A program made the translations under genes and the position numbers. This document shows positions 39,501 to 47,861 of a DNA stretch of 64,000 nucleotides, piece by piece. The stretch comes from Curtobacterium salicis (GTDB lineage Bacteria; Actinomycetota; Actinomycetes; Actinomycetales; Microbacteriaceae), in contig NZ_JAAOYO010000004.1 of the NCBI RefSeq assembly GCF_011759505.1, positions 472,934 through 536,933 of the forward strand. Reading direction: 5' to 3'. Numbering within the stretch: position 1 is the first letter of the stretch; each line of letters begins with the position of its first letter. Under the pieces are notes generated by a model. That model searched no databases. It saw only the letters and a program-made list of their open reading frames with translations, and was not told the origin of the DNA.

Positions 39501-39998
39501 GGCGGTTCCGGTACCGACGACCCTGAGCGTGTCGCCGTTCCGGAGGTCGCCCGAGACGTCGAGCACTGCCGGGACGGCGACCGCCTGTCCCTCGGCGATG
39601 GTGCCGACGTTGCAGGTCAGCTCTGCTCCGGCGATCCCGGACCCAGCCCCTCGGCACGGGGCGGGGACGCCGGCCCACGAGGTCCCCGCCGGCGCCGAGA
39701 GGGTGAAGCGCCCGTTCGTGCTCGCACCACCGGTGGAGTTCATCGTGACGCGGTAGGTGACGGCGTCGCGGGTGCGCACGATGCCGTTCCCGGCGTCGGT
39801 GTCGGCGCCGGGGCCGGCGGCCGGGGTGAAGGGACCGTTGCCGTCCTTCGCGACCTCCAGGGCCAGCCCGACGGTGGCACGTGTCACGTCGACGGCGGGC
39901 GGGTCGGTCGACGTGGCTGCTGCGGCCGCGCTCGGGGTCGTCACGGCGAGGACGACGGCGAGCGCGAGCGCAGCACGCGGGGTGGCGCGTGGGTGCAT
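36525..39998 (-). CDS. LAFTG-anchored surface protein with SdrD B-like domain
   Basis: A 1157-residue cell-surface protein. It starts with a signal peptide (residues 1-28, AALALAVVLAVTTPSAAAAA), continues with several beta-rich DUF11/isopeptide-like modules (for example TYRVTMNSTGGASTNGRFTL), and has one SdrD B-like domain near 930-1010 (GDHVWTDQDGDGIQDAGEPG, then YRFGALRPGTYTVTF). A Pro/Thr/Gly-rich stalk follows, then LAFTG, a hydrophobic helix and an RRVRRR tail: a sortase signal of the LAxTG type used by class E sortases. ATG at 39998 has GAGGGAG 6 bases upstream. It lies immediately beside the prophage junction but is chromosomal. Confidence 0.85.
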   Translation of the reverse strand: MHPRATPRAALALAVVLAVTTPSAAAAATSTDPPAVDVTRATVGLALEVAKDGNGPFTPAAGPGADTDAGNGIVRTRDAVTYRVTMNSTGGASTNGRFTLSAPAGTSWAGVPAPCRGAGSGIAGAELTCNVGTIAEGQAVAVPAVLDVSGDLRNGDTLRVVGTGTADGTDVEAVTATSPTTTVSAAARYNLSKNVTASRLDTDVFGPDGETRGIQLVYPMTVDWDPVVPGQGLLGFERSAGPMTFTDDLSGILGDLPSEAVLWNGGHPACGVNERTDWRFGSLPGGRGGTADSVTDSGTIICEQDAAGEPVSVTITGTVTDPTHLPTTGLTGTLTQPNRAYFVSGYLSVWMPTPPPGTSVDSVNTYTPLQTTSISGAPNFPGSTEPTGDNRAARNIVEFAAGGGFKHLYRVDGEGSSVSPGSARQGDPWVTPGTVLRSDVGARNDGIRPFQDVVLCDTFDRATQRLARLGTGRVASWTSGLTGGTVQYAAYDMTSPEEGQRQATCEDRDGPWYDQPEDVPGGVDAVGAIRATGGLAGGKTGALYSYVRIEDVADGTRALDFGHLRFGSDKPWVHDVSSDPDLGAGGLSDSVLVTEDLARVTKKIVDAGHDATDTPDATRFAVAGNTIDYALYPSLTNGNTTGRPSAVTVQDVLPLHVSYVTGSASVAPETDTVTDDDGQRRQRLTWTFPEAEPNTELPPITYSAEVSATAPAAPVTNAVVIASPSDRSEERYRRAERAVQIVTTGGVRVEQTAVEPVVVTGDELEWQLDSTNTDAVAIDDTDLIAVLPFLGPGQTSSFHGTAALAEPVPADAAGDETVSYTTREPEEIVLDGAHRSNQQGGSTTWCAEADFGSDGCPDSLTDVTAFRLQRGAPVAVGATVTHRIALRTDGQHDGDRYTNRFGLRASNLALAVLSNPSTIRVVAGAVGDHVWTDQDGDGIQDAGEPGLEGVDVRLTGTDDHGDGVDRTTSTDVDGDYRFGALRPGTYTVTFRAPDGRAFTHQLAGPDRAVDSDAAADGTTAETVVARKTTDGALEGVDRIDTIDAGVLPESDVVDPPGAVDPGFTVAPDGPGGTGEPGGTDQPGTDQPGSEQSGPATASPDPTADATKRPTGATDAAAGTGGVLAFTGSEGLVLMSGAALLLVLVGGALVGVRRVRRR

Positions 39999-40117
39999 GG
40001 GGGACTCCCTCTGTTCGATCGGTGCGGGCATCACGGCGGGATGGCCGGGGCGATGCTAGATCGGCAGCGGAGTGCAGTACGAGGAATGTGTATGCAGAGT
40101 ACGAGGACGAAGCCGGC

Positions 40118-40777
40118 TCAGCGGCCGGGGTCCGGGGCCAGGTCGACGACCCGCTCCACCCCGACGACCGGGAGGAGCGCGCCGGCCGACACCGATGCCA
40201 GCTCCGCCTCCAACGACGGGACCAGGTCGGCCGGCACCCACACCTCGAAGGTCGCCGATCCTCCGTAGACCGTCTCGCCCGAGGTGGCGTCGTGGTGCTG
40301 CACCCAGGCGCGCAGGGCGTTGTCCACCCGTCCGGCGTCCGCGTGTGGGACGTCCACGCGCACCTGGGTCCGCGCGGCACGACGCACCACGACAGCCCGG
40401 TCGAGCGTCTCGGACACCGACGTCGAGTACGCGCGGACGAGTCCGCCGGCACCGAGCTTCACGCCACCGAACCACCGGCTGACGACCACGACGACGTCCG
40501 TCAGCTCGCGGCGACGCAGCACCTCGAGCATCGGTACGCCGGCGGTGCCGGAGGGCTCACCGTCGTCGGAGGTCCGGGCCTGGTCCCCGAGGACGCCCGT
40601 CACCATCGCGGTGCAGTGGTGCCGCGCGTCCCAGGACCGCCGACGGACCGCCGCGATGACGGTCTCGGCCGCCGACGGATCGGGCACCGGGTGCGCCGTC
40701 GTGACGAACCGGGAGCGCGAGACGACGAACTCGTGCTCGACCGGCTCGGCGATCGTGGAGGGGTACCGGCGCGACAC
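40118..40777 (-). CDS. YigZ/IMPACT-family protein
   Basis: A 219-residue protein with the UPF0029 signature DDGEPSGTAGVPMLEVL (about 73-89) and VVVVVSRWFGGVKLGAGGLV (about 97-116), followed by the C-terminal ferredoxin-like domain of YigZ. The molecular role of the bacterial family is poorly known; IMPACT homologues act in translation control. GTG at 40777 is 7 bases after a TACCCT -10 box and may be leaderless. Confidence 0.9.
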   Translation of the reverse strand: MSRRYPSTIAEPVEHEFVVSRSRFVTTAHPVPDPSAAETVIAAVRRRSWDARHHCTAMVTGVLGDQARTSDDGEPSGTAGVPMLEVLRRRELTDVVVVVSRWFGGVKLGAGGLVRAYSTSVSETLDRAVVVRRAARTQVRVDVPHADAGRVDNALRAWVQHHDATSGETVYGGSATFEVWVPADLVPSLEAELASVSAGALLPVVGVERVVDLAPDPGR

Positions 40778-40835
40778 CCTTCCGAGGGTAGCCGCGCAGT
40801 AGGCTGACCGCGGACGGGGATCGGAGGGGGCGACG

Positions 40836-41276
40836 ATGATGCGATCGGTGCCGAAGGGCGGGGTGCTCGACACGGGCGAACTCGCACGTCGACTCAACCT
40901 GCTGCTCGACTTCGAGGAGTCCCAGCGCGGTGCGCCCGTCCCCTTCGCCGAGATCGAGCAGTACGTCGGCGAGCACGGCGGGTCGCTGTCGCGGGCGAAG
41001 TGGACCTACATGGTCTCGGGCGACGGCCGGCGCAACAGCGACACCGAGCTGCTCCGGCTGCTCGCCGACTTCTTCGACGTCGACGACACCTTCCTGCTCG
41101 AGGACGGCGGACTCCCCGAGCGCATCGGCGCCCAGCTCGCCCTGGTCCGGTCGATCAGGTCCGCGCGGGTCAGCGGGTTCGCGGCACGGACCTTCCCCGG
41201 CGAGCTGTCCCCGGAGGCACTCCGGCGCATCGCCGAGGTCATCGAGCAGGAGTCCCGTCGCGGCGGCGCCGCGTGA
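40836..41276 (+). CDS. Helix-turn-helix regulator of an ImmA/IrrE cassette
   Basis: A 146-residue protein with a C-terminal-shifted XRE-like domain: ELARRLNLLLDFEESQRGAP, LSRAKWTYMVSGDGRRNSDT, LLRLLADFFDVDDTFLLEDG, typical of actinobacterial regulators that precede ImmA/IrrE genes. ATG at 40836 (or 40839) follows GGAGGGGG. The stop overlaps the start of the peptidase by four bases, so the two are coupled. It is expected to repress the cassette until cleaved or altered by the peptidase. Confidence 0.75.
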   Translation: MMRSVPKGGVLDTGELARRLNLLLDFEESQRGAPVPFAEIEQYVGEHGGSLSRAKWTYMVSGDGRRNSDTELLRLLADFFDVDDTFLLEDGGLPERIGAQLALVRSIRSARVSGFAARTFPGELSPEALRRIAEVIEQESRRGGAA

Positions 41277-41737
41277 TCGACCCCGCCGTCCTCGAGCGTT
41301 TCTGGCAGATCGGGGCCCAGGCCGGCTGGACCGGCATCGAGGACGCCGTCGCCGCTGCCGAGCAGCTCGTCGGCAAGCCCATCCGCATCCGTGAAGAGGC
41401 GTTCCTCGCCGACGAGCCGGTGTGCGGCTTCGTCGCGACGCTCGAGCACCAGCACCTCGTGATGATCTCGCCGACCCCCTCGCCGACCTTCCGGGCGTTC
41501 GTGATCGGCCACGAACTCGGACACGTCCTGCACGGACACCAGGAGTCCGCTCCGCAGGCCGCGGCCATCCGGGCCCTCATCCCGGACCTGCCGCAGTACC
41601 GGGTGGAACGGGCGCTCGCCCGGGGCCTGTTCGAGAACGAGTACGAGCGACAGGCGGAGCACTTCGCGGACCGCCTCGCGCAGCTCCTCCGCGCACACCG
41701 CGAGCGTCCCAGCGCGTTCCGCGGGGTCTTCGGGTGA
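41273..41737 (+). CDS. ImmA/IrrE-family metallopeptidase
   Basis: A 154-residue protein with the gluzincin HExxH motif in IGHELGHVLHGHQ (about 81-93) and a downstream glutamate helix ENEYERQAEHFADRLAQLL (about 122-140), the third-ligand region. Members cleave partner repressors. It overlaps by four bases both the regulator before it and the membrane protein after it. It is shorter than many ImmA proteins but all metal-binding parts are there. Confidence 0.9.
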   Translation: MIDPAVLERFWQIGAQAGWTGIEDAVAAAEQLVGKPIRIREEAFLADEPVCGFVATLEHQHLVMISPTPSPTFRAFVIGHELGHVLHGHQESAPQAAAIRALIPDLPQYRVERALARGLFENEYERQAEHFADRLAQLLRAHRERPSAFRGVFG

Positions 41738-42660
41738 TCCTCGCGGTCGTCCAGGCGACCCTGCTCGTCGTCGGTTCGCTGGTGTTGGCCGTCCTGCAGC
41801 GTGGACAGGACCGCACGCTCACGATGACGTTCGTGCTGTTCTCCGCGACCATCGTCGCGGGTGTCGGTCCGCTGTACCGTGCCGTCGACCCGCTGCTCGG
41901 CGGGCGGAACGTGCTGACGCTCGTGTGCGACGTGCTCATGGTCCTGGGGACGAGCACCCTGCTCTGGGGCGTGGCGAAGGCGGTGGGGGCCGCCCGGGGG
42001 TGGATGCGCAGCGTCGTCGTGGCGTCCTGCTCGGTCGTCGTGGTGCTCGTCGTCCTCGCCTTCGTCACGCTCGACCCGGTGCCGACGACGACCACGTTCA
42101 TGCTTGCCATCGGTGCGCAGCCCACGGCGGCCGTCTACTCGATCGCGCAGACCACGTACCTCGGGCTGGCGCTCGGCGCGACCGGGGTCATCTGCGTGCT
42201 GCGCGTCCGTGAGGCGCGGACCGGACCCGACCGCGTCGGGCTGTGGGTCCTCGTGGCCGGCGGGGTGTTCGGGGTGGTCCGGATGGTGGTCGTCGCGGTG
42301 ATGGACGTCGCGCACGTCGCGGGCCGGCTCGACGTCACGCACGCGCTCGCGCTGCCCTACGACGTCACCACCCCGGGGGCGGTCCTGCTCGTCGCCTCCG
42401 GCATGCTCCTGCTCGTCGTCGGTCACCGGGTGTGGCACGGGCGGCGCAGTGCCGCCCTCGCGGGCGCGCTCCGCCGGCTGGAGCCCCTGCACGCGCGGCT
42501 CGGCACCGACAACGAGTACCCGGACTCCGACGACCCGGCCACACGGCTCAGTCGGCTCATCGTCGAGGTGAACGACGGCGCGCGGCGCCACCGGACGCCC
42601 CTCGACGCCGAGGACCGGGCGGCCCTCGCCGAGGCCGAAGCGGTGCTGGCCGCCACCTGA
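41734..42660 (+). CDS. Seven-helix membrane protein, MAB_1171c-like
   Basis: A 308-residue protein with seven likely membrane helices in the first 235 residues and a cytoplasmic C-terminal domain (ALRRLEPLHARLGTDNEYPD, then LSRLIVEVNDGARRHRTPLD). This layout matches the actinobacterial family labelled MAB_1171c-like putative transporter, which is repeatedly linked to XRE and ImmA/IrrE genes. GTG at 41734 overlaps the peptidase stop. It may be a sensor, a channel or an exporter; the family's function is not established. Confidence 0.8.
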   Translation: MILAVVQATLLVVGSLVLAVLQRGQDRTLTMTFVLFSATIVAGVGPLYRAVDPLLGGRNVLTLVCDVLMVLGTSTLLWGVAKAVGAARGWMRSVVVASCSVVVVLVVLAFVTLDPVPTTTTFMLAIGAQPTAAVYSIAQTTYLGLALGATGVICVLRVREARTGPDRVGLWVLVAGGVFGVVRMVVVAVMDVAHVAGRLDVTHALALPYDVTTPGAVLLVASGMLLLVVGHRVWHGRRSAALAGALRRLEPLHARLGTDNEYPDSDDPATRLSRLIVEVNDGARRHRTPLDAEDRAALAEAEAVLAAT

Positions 42661-42667
42661 AACGGGG

Positions 42668-42781
42668 GTGTTGCCTCCGCCCTGTCTCGAGTGTCCCTCG
42701 TGTACGCTCTGTAGCACGTGCTACACCGATGTGGTCGCGGGTCTCGGCCGGTCGTGGGGGGCGGCCGAGGCCGCGGCGTAG
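42668..42781 (+). CDS. Possible Cys-rich micropeptide (37 aa), speculative
   Basis: GTG at 42668, 7 bases after the stop of the membrane protein, opens 37 codons containing CLECPSCTLCSTC: five Cys each three residues apart. The DNA shows TGT at 42683, 42692, 42701 and 42710 and TGC at 42719, a strict 9-base spacing. The frame ends 9 bases before the next gene. Evidence against it: the segment also holds a promoter-like box and a 16-bp palindrome, codon usage is less GC-rich than its neighbours, and no clear ribosome site is present. Confidence 0.2.
   Translation: MLPPPCLECPSCTLCSTCYTDVVAGLGRSWGAAEAAA
42710..42725. promoter_or_regulatory. 16-bp perfect palindrome (operator candidate)
   Basis: TGTAGCACGTGCTACA is fully self-complementary. 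TACGCT at 42702-42707, a possible -10 box, ends 3 bases before it, so a bound dimer would cover the start site of a transcript reading into the gene at 42791. The shape fits GntR- or TetR-type operators; the binding protein is unknown. Confidence 0.55.
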
Positions 42782-42790
42782 GATCGTCGG

Positions 42791-43003
42791 GTGCTCGTCT
42801 TCGCCGCAGTGGTCCTGTTCGTCGGTGCCGTCTTCAACGTGATCGCCTGGCCGCGCTTCTTCCAGCGCGTCGCGAAGGACACCCGGGCCCGCGACGCCGC
42901 CGGCCGACCGACCACGTTCTGGCGTGTCCACTTCGTGCTGATGGCCATCGGGCTGGCCATCGCCGTCGCCTCGGTCGTCGCCGGGGTGCTCCTGCTCGTC
43001 TGA
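42791..43003 (+). CDS. SCO4848-family membrane protein
   Basis: A 70-residue protein with two membrane helices and the conserved middle WPRFFQRVAKDTRARDAAGR found in SCO4848-like proteins of actinobacteria. GTG at 42791 was chosen as the first start downstream of the palindrome. The family is of unknown function. It is monocistronic by spacing (100 bases to the next, convergent gene). Confidence 0.85.
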   Translation: MLVFAAVVLFVGAVFNVIAWPRFFQRVAKDTRARDAAGRPTTFWRVHFVLMAIGLAIAVASVVAGVLLLV

Positions 43004-43103
43004 CGGCAGCACCCCGCGCACGCCCGCAGGCGCAGCAGCGCCAGCCGGGAGGTCCGTGGCGGCCCCGCCCCGCGCCTCCCGTCAGTGGCGCACGCCAGGG
43101 GCG

Positions 43104-43409
43104 CTACGACGCTGCCGGCATCGGCGCACCGAGCGCCGAACGCAGCGCCATGTCCGCGAGGGACTCGTCCGCGGGGGAGAGCAGCACGCGCCAGATCTCC
43201 GTCATCGTGACGAACTCGACGCACACCGCGTCGAAGTCGCACTCCTCGATGCGCCAGCCGCTGACGGCCTCCATCGGGACGGGCAGCAGCGTCTCGCGCT
43301 CGTAGCTGGTCTCGGCCGTCACACGGTCGCGGAAGACGCGGACCCGGCAGAGCGCACCACGCCAGGTGTGCTGCAGGTCGAGCGTCGGGAGAACAGGAGA
43401 GTCCGGCAC
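43104..43409 (-). CDS. Conserved protein of unknown function (101 aa)
   Basis: A 101-residue acidic protein, LDLQHTWRGALCRVRVFRDR then GWRIEECDFDAVCVEFVTMT. I do not recognise a named family. GTG at 43409 is favoured over the upstream ATG because TACGAT lies about 7 bases before it (leaderless pattern) and residues before it look like read-through of the promoter. Confidence 0.6.
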   Translation of the reverse strand: MPDSPVLPTLDLQHTWRGALCRVRVFRDRVTAETSYERETLLPVPMEAVSGWRIEECDFDAVCVEFVTMTEIWRVLLSPADESLADMALRSALGAPMPAAS

Positions 43410-43485
43410 CCGCTGATCGTACCCGCGGGTGCCGGACTCGGTCGACCGTCGTGCCGGTCGTGCGCTTCCTGCTGTGGTGCGGAGC

Positions 43486-45027
43486 TCAGGCGGTGCCGTC
43501 ACCGCCGTCGCGGCGGCGGACCTGGGCGGCGGGGTCGCGACCGTTCACCGGGTACGGCCCGGTGACGCCCTGGCGCAGCGAGGCGATGCGCAGGATGCGG
43601 TCACGCTGCAGGAACCAGCCGACGACGAGCAGCGGGATGACGATCACGAGCGAGGCGATCGTGTAGGTGCCCACCGGGTAGTCGATCGCCATGAGGACGA
43701 CGACCGAGGCGAGGAACGCGAGCGTCAGCCAGCTCGTCACCGGGGCGCCCGGCAGTCGGAACGTCGGTTCCTTCGCCAACCCCTGCTTGGCCCACTGCCG
43801 CAGCTTCATCTGGCAGAGGATGATCGTGCCCCACGCGGTGATGATGCCGAGGCTCGCGATGTTCAGGGCGATCTCGAACGCCTGTCCGGGGACGAAGTAG
43901 TTGAGCACGACACCGGCGACGGTGAAGGCCGCGGTCAGGAGGATGCCGGCGTAGGGCACCCCGCCCTTCGACATCTTCGTCGTCCACTTCGGCGCGGAGC
44001 CGTTCATGCCCATCGAGTGCAGCGCGCGCCCGGTCGAGTACAGCCCGGCGTTCAGCGAGGACAGTGCGGCGGTGAGCACGACGAAGTTCATGATCGAGCC
44101 GACGACCACCCCGACCTGCGGGTTCCCTATCGACGAGAAGAACGTCACGAACGGGCTCTCACCCTCCTTGTACGCCGTGTACGGCAGCAGGATCGAGAGC
44201 AGCACGATCGAGCCGACGTAGAACACCGCGATCCGGAAGACGACGGAGTTGATGGCGCGGGGGATGACCTTCTCGGTGTCCTGGGTCTCGCCGGACGCGG
44301 TGCCCACGAGTTCGATCGCGGCGTAGGCGAACACGACGCCCTGGATGACCAGGACGGCGGGCAGGACGCCGTTCGGCAGGATCCCGCCGTTGTCGCCCCA
44401 GATCGAGAACCCGGTGCGGACGGCTTCGCCACCGGCCTCCACCGGGAACGCGAAGACCAACCAGATGATCGCGACCACGAGGAACGCGACCAGGGCTGCG
44501 ACCTTGATGAGGGCGAACCAGAACTCGAGTTCACCGAAGACCTTCACCGCGACCATGTTCGCCGCCAGGACGACGACCAGCGCGATGAGGGCGAGGAGCC
44601 ACTGCGGGGCCGCGGTGAACGCCGACCAGTACTTCAGGTAGACCGCGACGGCCGTGGTGTCCACGATCGACGTCATCGCCCAGTTGAGGAAGTACATCCA
44701 GCCGGCGGCGTAGGCGAACTTCTCGCCGTAGAACTCCCGCGCGTACGAGATGAACGAGCCCGAGGACGGCCGGTGCAGCACGAGCTCACCGAGCGCCCGG
44801 AGGATGAAGAAGGCGAAGATCCCGGCGATCAGGTAGGTGATCGCGAGTGCCGGTCCGGCGGTGTGCAACCGCCCGCCGGCACCGAGGAAGAGCCCCGTGC
44901 CGATGGCGCCACCGATGGCGATCATCTGCAGCTGGCGGGGCTTCAGCCCGTGCTGGTAGCCCTCCTGCTCGTGCGAGAAGTCGTTCGCCGGAGCGCGGTC
45001 AACGCCCGTGTCGTTCTTCGCTGTCAT
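43486..45027 (-). CDS. APC-superfamily amino-acid permease
   Basis: A 513-residue protein with twelve membrane helices and the AAT-family start [20 protein letters not shown] (about 28-47), [13 protein letters not shown] and the [15 protein letters not shown] segment. It resembles AnsP/GabP-type proton-coupled importers; the exact substrate (asparagine, GABA, aromatic residues) cannot be read from the sequence. Its C-terminal tail is hydrophilic and Arg/Asp-rich. It is divergent from the MscS gene. Confidence 0.88.
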   Translation of the reverse strand: MTAKNDTGVDRAPANDFSHEQEGYQHGLKPRQLQMIAIGGAIGTGLFLGAGGRLHTAGPALAITYLIAGIFAFFILRALGELVLHRPSSGSFISYAREFYGEKFAYAAGWMYFLNWAMTSIVDTTAVAVYLKYWSAFTAAPQWLLALIALVVVLAANMVAVKVFGELEFWFALIKVAALVAFLVVAIIWLVFAFPVEAGGEAVRTGFSIWGDNGGILPNGVLPAVLVIQGVVFAYAAIELVGTASGETQDTEKVIPRAINSVVFRIAVFYVGSIVLLSILLPYTAYKEGESPFVTFFSSIGNPQVGVVVGSIMNFVVLTAALSSLNAGLYSTGRALHSMGMNGSAPKWTTKMSKGGVPYAGILLTAAFTVAGVVLNYFVPGQAFEIALNIASLGIITAWGTIILCQMKLRQWAKQGLAKEPTFRLPGAPVTSWLTLAFLASVVVLMAIDYPVGTYTIASLVIVIPLLVVGWFLQRDRILRIASLRQGVTGPYPVNGRDPAAQVRRRDGGDGTA

Positions 45028-45083
45028 GGCGAGAACGCTACCGCTGCACGCAGGTCGGAGGCACGCTGCGCCACCATGGGGGG

Positions 45084-46271
45084 ATGGACATCCTCCTCCG
45101 ACTCCTCGTCGCGATCGGGTTCGCGCTGCTGGTCACCGCAGTGGCAGCCCTGGTCCTGCACCTGGTGTTCCGCGCCCTCGGCCGGCGTGAACGCTGGGCG
45201 CTCGCGCTCTCCCGACGGACCAAACACCCGACCCGCAGCACCCTGCTCCTCGCCCTGCTCTGGACGGCCTTCACGACCAGCGTCCCGAACGACCTCGACC
45301 GCTTCCCGTGGCGCGACGAGGTGTCGCACGTGTTCCTCATCGCGATGATCGGTGTCGGCTGCTGGCTGGCGTGCGAGCTCGCGATCTTCCTCGAGAGCCT
45401 CGGTCTGCACCGCTACCGCGTCGACGTCCCCGACAACCGCGTCGCACGCCGGGTCCGCACGCAGGTGCTCATCATCCGGCGGCTCACCGTCGCCGTCCTC
45501 GTCATCATCGCCGTCGGCGCCATCCTGCTCACCTTCCCGGGGGTGGAGGCCGCGGGTGCCAGCGTCCTCGCGAGCGCCGGTCTGCTGTCGGTGATCGCCG
45601 GTCTCGCCGCGCAGTCGATGCTCGGCAACGTCTTCGCCGGCATGCAGCTCGCCTTCTCCGGCTCGATCCGCGTCGACGACGTGGTCGTGGTCGAGGGGCA
45701 GTGGGGCCGGATCGAGGAGATCACCCTCACCTACGTGGTCGTCCACCTCTGGGACGACCGCCGGTTCGTCCTGCCGTCGACGTACTTCACGAGCACGCCG
45801 TTCGAGAACTGGACACGGACGAGCAGTGAGCTCCTCGGTGCCGTCGAGTTCGACCTCGACTGGCGGGTCAGTCCGTCCGACATGCGCGAGGAACTCGACC
45901 GCATCCTCGCCACGAGCACGATCTGGGACGGCCGGACGAAGGTCCTGCAGGTCACGGACGCGGTGGGCGGGTTCGTCCGGGTCCGCATCCTCGTGACCGC
46001 TCCGGACGCCGGCGGGCTCTTCGACCTGCGCTGCTACGTCCGCGAGGAGATGGTCGAGTGGATGCAGCGCCACCACCCCGCCGCGCTCCCGTTGCAGCGG
46101 GTGCAGCTCACGGAGCCGACCCGGACCCCGCCGACACGACGCGGGCCGCGGAGCGAGGGCGACTCGCAGCTCTTCGGTGAGGGCGACGAACGCTCTGCCC
46201 TCTTCACCGGACCGATCCAGACCTCCGGCATCCACGCCGACGAGGTGCCGCCCGAGCCCCGGCCCCGGTAG
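45084..46271 (+). CDS. MscS-family mechanosensitive channel
   Basis: A 395-residue protein with four membrane helices before the MscS core: a pore-lining helix [20 protein letters not shown] at about 158-177, [20 protein letters not shown], then the beta domain with [20 protein letters not shown] and [17 protein letters not shown]. It opens under membrane tension to release solutes. ATG at 45084 is the only suitable start in frame near the N-terminus. The C-terminal 60 residues are disordered. Confidence 0.92.
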   Translation: MDILLRLLVAIGFALLVTAVAALVLHLVFRALGRRERWALALSRRTKHPTRSTLLLALLWTAFTTSVPNDLDRFPWRDEVSHVFLIAMIGVGCWLACELAIFLESLGLHRYRVDVPDNRVARRVRTQVLIIRRLTVAVLVIIAVGAILLTFPGVEAAGASVLASAGLLSVIAGLAAQSMLGNVFAGMQLAFSGSIRVDDVVVVEGQWGRIEEITLTYVVVHLWDDRRFVLPSTYFTSTPFENWTRTSSELLGAVEFDLDWRVSPSDMREELDRILATSTIWDGRTKVLQVTDAVGGFVRVRILVTAPDAGGLFDLRCYVREEMVEWMQRHHPAALPLQRVQLTEPTRTPPTRRGPRSEGDSQLFGEGDERSALFTGPIQTSGIHADEVPPEPRPR

Positions 46272-46311
46272 GCGCGACCCGCCCCGGTCGGCGTGCGCCG
46301 TGCACAGACGG

Positions 46312-46349
46312 ACGGGAGGCCCGGTACCAGCTGGTACCGGGCCTCCCGT
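46312..46349. terminator. 38-bp perfect palindrome, bidirectional terminator
   Basis: Positions 46312-46330 are the exact reverse complement of 46331-46349, centred on GGTACCAG-CTGGTACC, with a partial extension on both sides (GACGG / CCGTC). It stands between the convergent MscS gene and a small minus-strand gene and would end both transcripts. Confidence 0.85.
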
Positions 46350-46382
46350 TCCGTCTCGTGGTCGCGCCGCGACCCCGCGGGA

Positions 46383-46574
46383 CTAGCGCTGCTTCGACTT
46401 CACGGCGCGGTCGTCCTCGACGACCGTGCCGACCGCGACGATCGTCGTCGAGAGCCACGCGACCCAGGTGAGGGCGAGCCGCCAGTCGCGCGGACCGCGC
46501 CTGGACGTCTGCAGCACGCTGTAGCCGCTGATGAGCGAGCCCCACACCGCACCACTGAACATGAACTTCCGCAC
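46383..46574 (-). CDS. Small membrane protein of unknown function (63 aa)
   Basis: A 63-residue protein with two short hydrophobic segments (MFSGAVWGSLISGYSVLQ and LALTWVAWLSTTIVAVGTVV) separated by an Arg-rich turn and ending in a charged tail. GTG at 46574 has AGGAGG 6 bases upstream, a strong site that supports a real gene. It is divergent from the transporter at 46674. Confidence 0.6.
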   Translation of the reverse strand: MRKFMFSGAVWGSLISGYSVLQTSRRGPRDWRLALTWVAWLSTTIVAVGTVVEDDRAVKSKQR

Positions 46575-46673
46575 GGGTTCCTCCTGTCGTCGTCCTGGCC
46601 ACGTTACCGGGCGCTACATTGGAGCGCCGCCGGGCGCACAGGGACTTCCGGCTGAGATCTGAGGAGTCACATC

Positions 46674-47825
46674 GTGCGCCAAGCAGTCATCGGAGCCGTC
46701 CTGCTCGCCGTCGGGGCGGTGTGCGTCGCCCTCGGCCTGCTGCCGTTGCCGGAACTCGGCGCCCTCGCCGCCCGCGTCCTGCCGGTCCTCGGGTTCGTCC
46801 TCGGCCTGACGATCGTCTCCGAACTCGCGGCCGACGCCGGGGTCTTCGACCGTCTGGCCGACGTCGCCGCACGGGTCGGCGGTGGTCGCACCATCGGCCT
46901 GTGGGGCGCCGTCGTCGTCCTCGCCGTCCTCTGCACGGTCTTCCTGTCGATCGACACCACCGCGGTGCTGCTCACGCCGATCGTCATCACGCTCGCCCGA
47001 CGGGTGGGGCTGCCGCCGATGCCGTTCGCGCTCACCACCGTGTGGCTGGCGAACACCGCGTCGCTGCTGCTGCCGGTGTCGAACCTGACGAACCTGCTCG
47101 CCGTCGACAAGATCGGGCTCGACGGCCCGCTGCCGTTCGCCGGACTGATGGTCTGGGCGGCGCTCGCCGGGGTCGTCGTGCCGTGCGCGGTGCTGCTCGT
47201 CGTGTTCCGGCGCTCGTTGTTCGGCCGCTACACGCCGGTGGGGCTGCGGAAGGCCGCCGACCCGGTGTTCTTCTGGGCGGCCTCCGCGGTGCTCGTCGCC
47301 CTCGTCGTCGCGCTGACCGCCGGCGTCGAGGTCTGGGTGGCCGCGGTGGCCGCCGCCGTCCTGCTCGTGGTCGTCGCCGCCTTCCGCGCGCCGTCCGAAC
47401 TCAAGCCCTCGCGGGTGCCGTGGTCGACGCTCGTCTTCGCCGCCGGGCTCTTCGTCGTCGTCGAGACCCTGCACGCCACGGGCATCACCGACCCGGTCGT
47501 GCACGCGCTCGCCGGCGGCACGGGCAGCGGTTCGCTGCTGCTCCTCGGCGGTGCGGGCGCGGTCGCGGCGAACGCGATCGACAACCTGCCCGCCTACCTG
47601 GTGCTCGAGCCGGCGGCGGGGCACGAGGCCCTGCGGTACGCGGCGCTGCTCGTCGGCGTCAACGCGGGCTGTCTCATCACGCCGTGGGCCTCGCTCGCGA
47701 CGCTGCTCTGGCACGCGCGGCTCACCGCCGAGGGCATCCACCTGTCGTGGGGCCGCTACATCGCGCTCGGCTGCATCGTGGCGCCGCTGACGGTCGTCGC
47801 GGGTGTGTTCGCGCTCGCCATCTGA
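46674..47825 (+). CDS. SLC13/ArsB-type transporter
   Basis: A 383-residue protein with about ten membrane helices. It has SLC13/ArsB/NhaD-type features: TVFLSIDTTAVLLTPIVITL, ANTASLLLPVSNLTNLLA (the SNxTN-like signature), AANAIDNLPAYLVLEP and NAGCLITPWASLATLLW. Such proteins export arsenite or exchange anions and sodium; the substrate cannot be decided here. GTG at 46674 follows GAGGAG. No arsenic regulator or reductase is next to it. Confidence 0.8.
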   Translation: MRQAVIGAVLLAVGAVCVALGLLPLPELGALAARVLPVLGFVLGLTIVSELAADAGVFDRLADVAARVGGGRTIGLWGAVVVLAVLCTVFLSIDTTAVLLTPIVITLARRVGLPPMPFALTTVWLANTASLLLPVSNLTNLLAVDKIGLDGPLPFAGLMVWAALAGVVVPCAVLLVVFRRSLFGRYTPVGLRKAADPVFFWAASAVLVALVVALTAGVEVWVAAVAAAVLLVVVAAFRAPSELKPSRVPWSTLVFAAGLFVVVETLHATGITDPVVHALAGGTGSGSLLLLGGAGAVAANAIDNLPAYLVLEPAAGHEALRYAALLVGVNAGCLITPWASLATLLWHARLTAEGIHLSWGRYIALGCIVAPLTVVAGVFALAI

Positions 47826-47861
47826 GCGCAGTGGGCCGCTCGACCGTCGGTCGGTCGGGGG

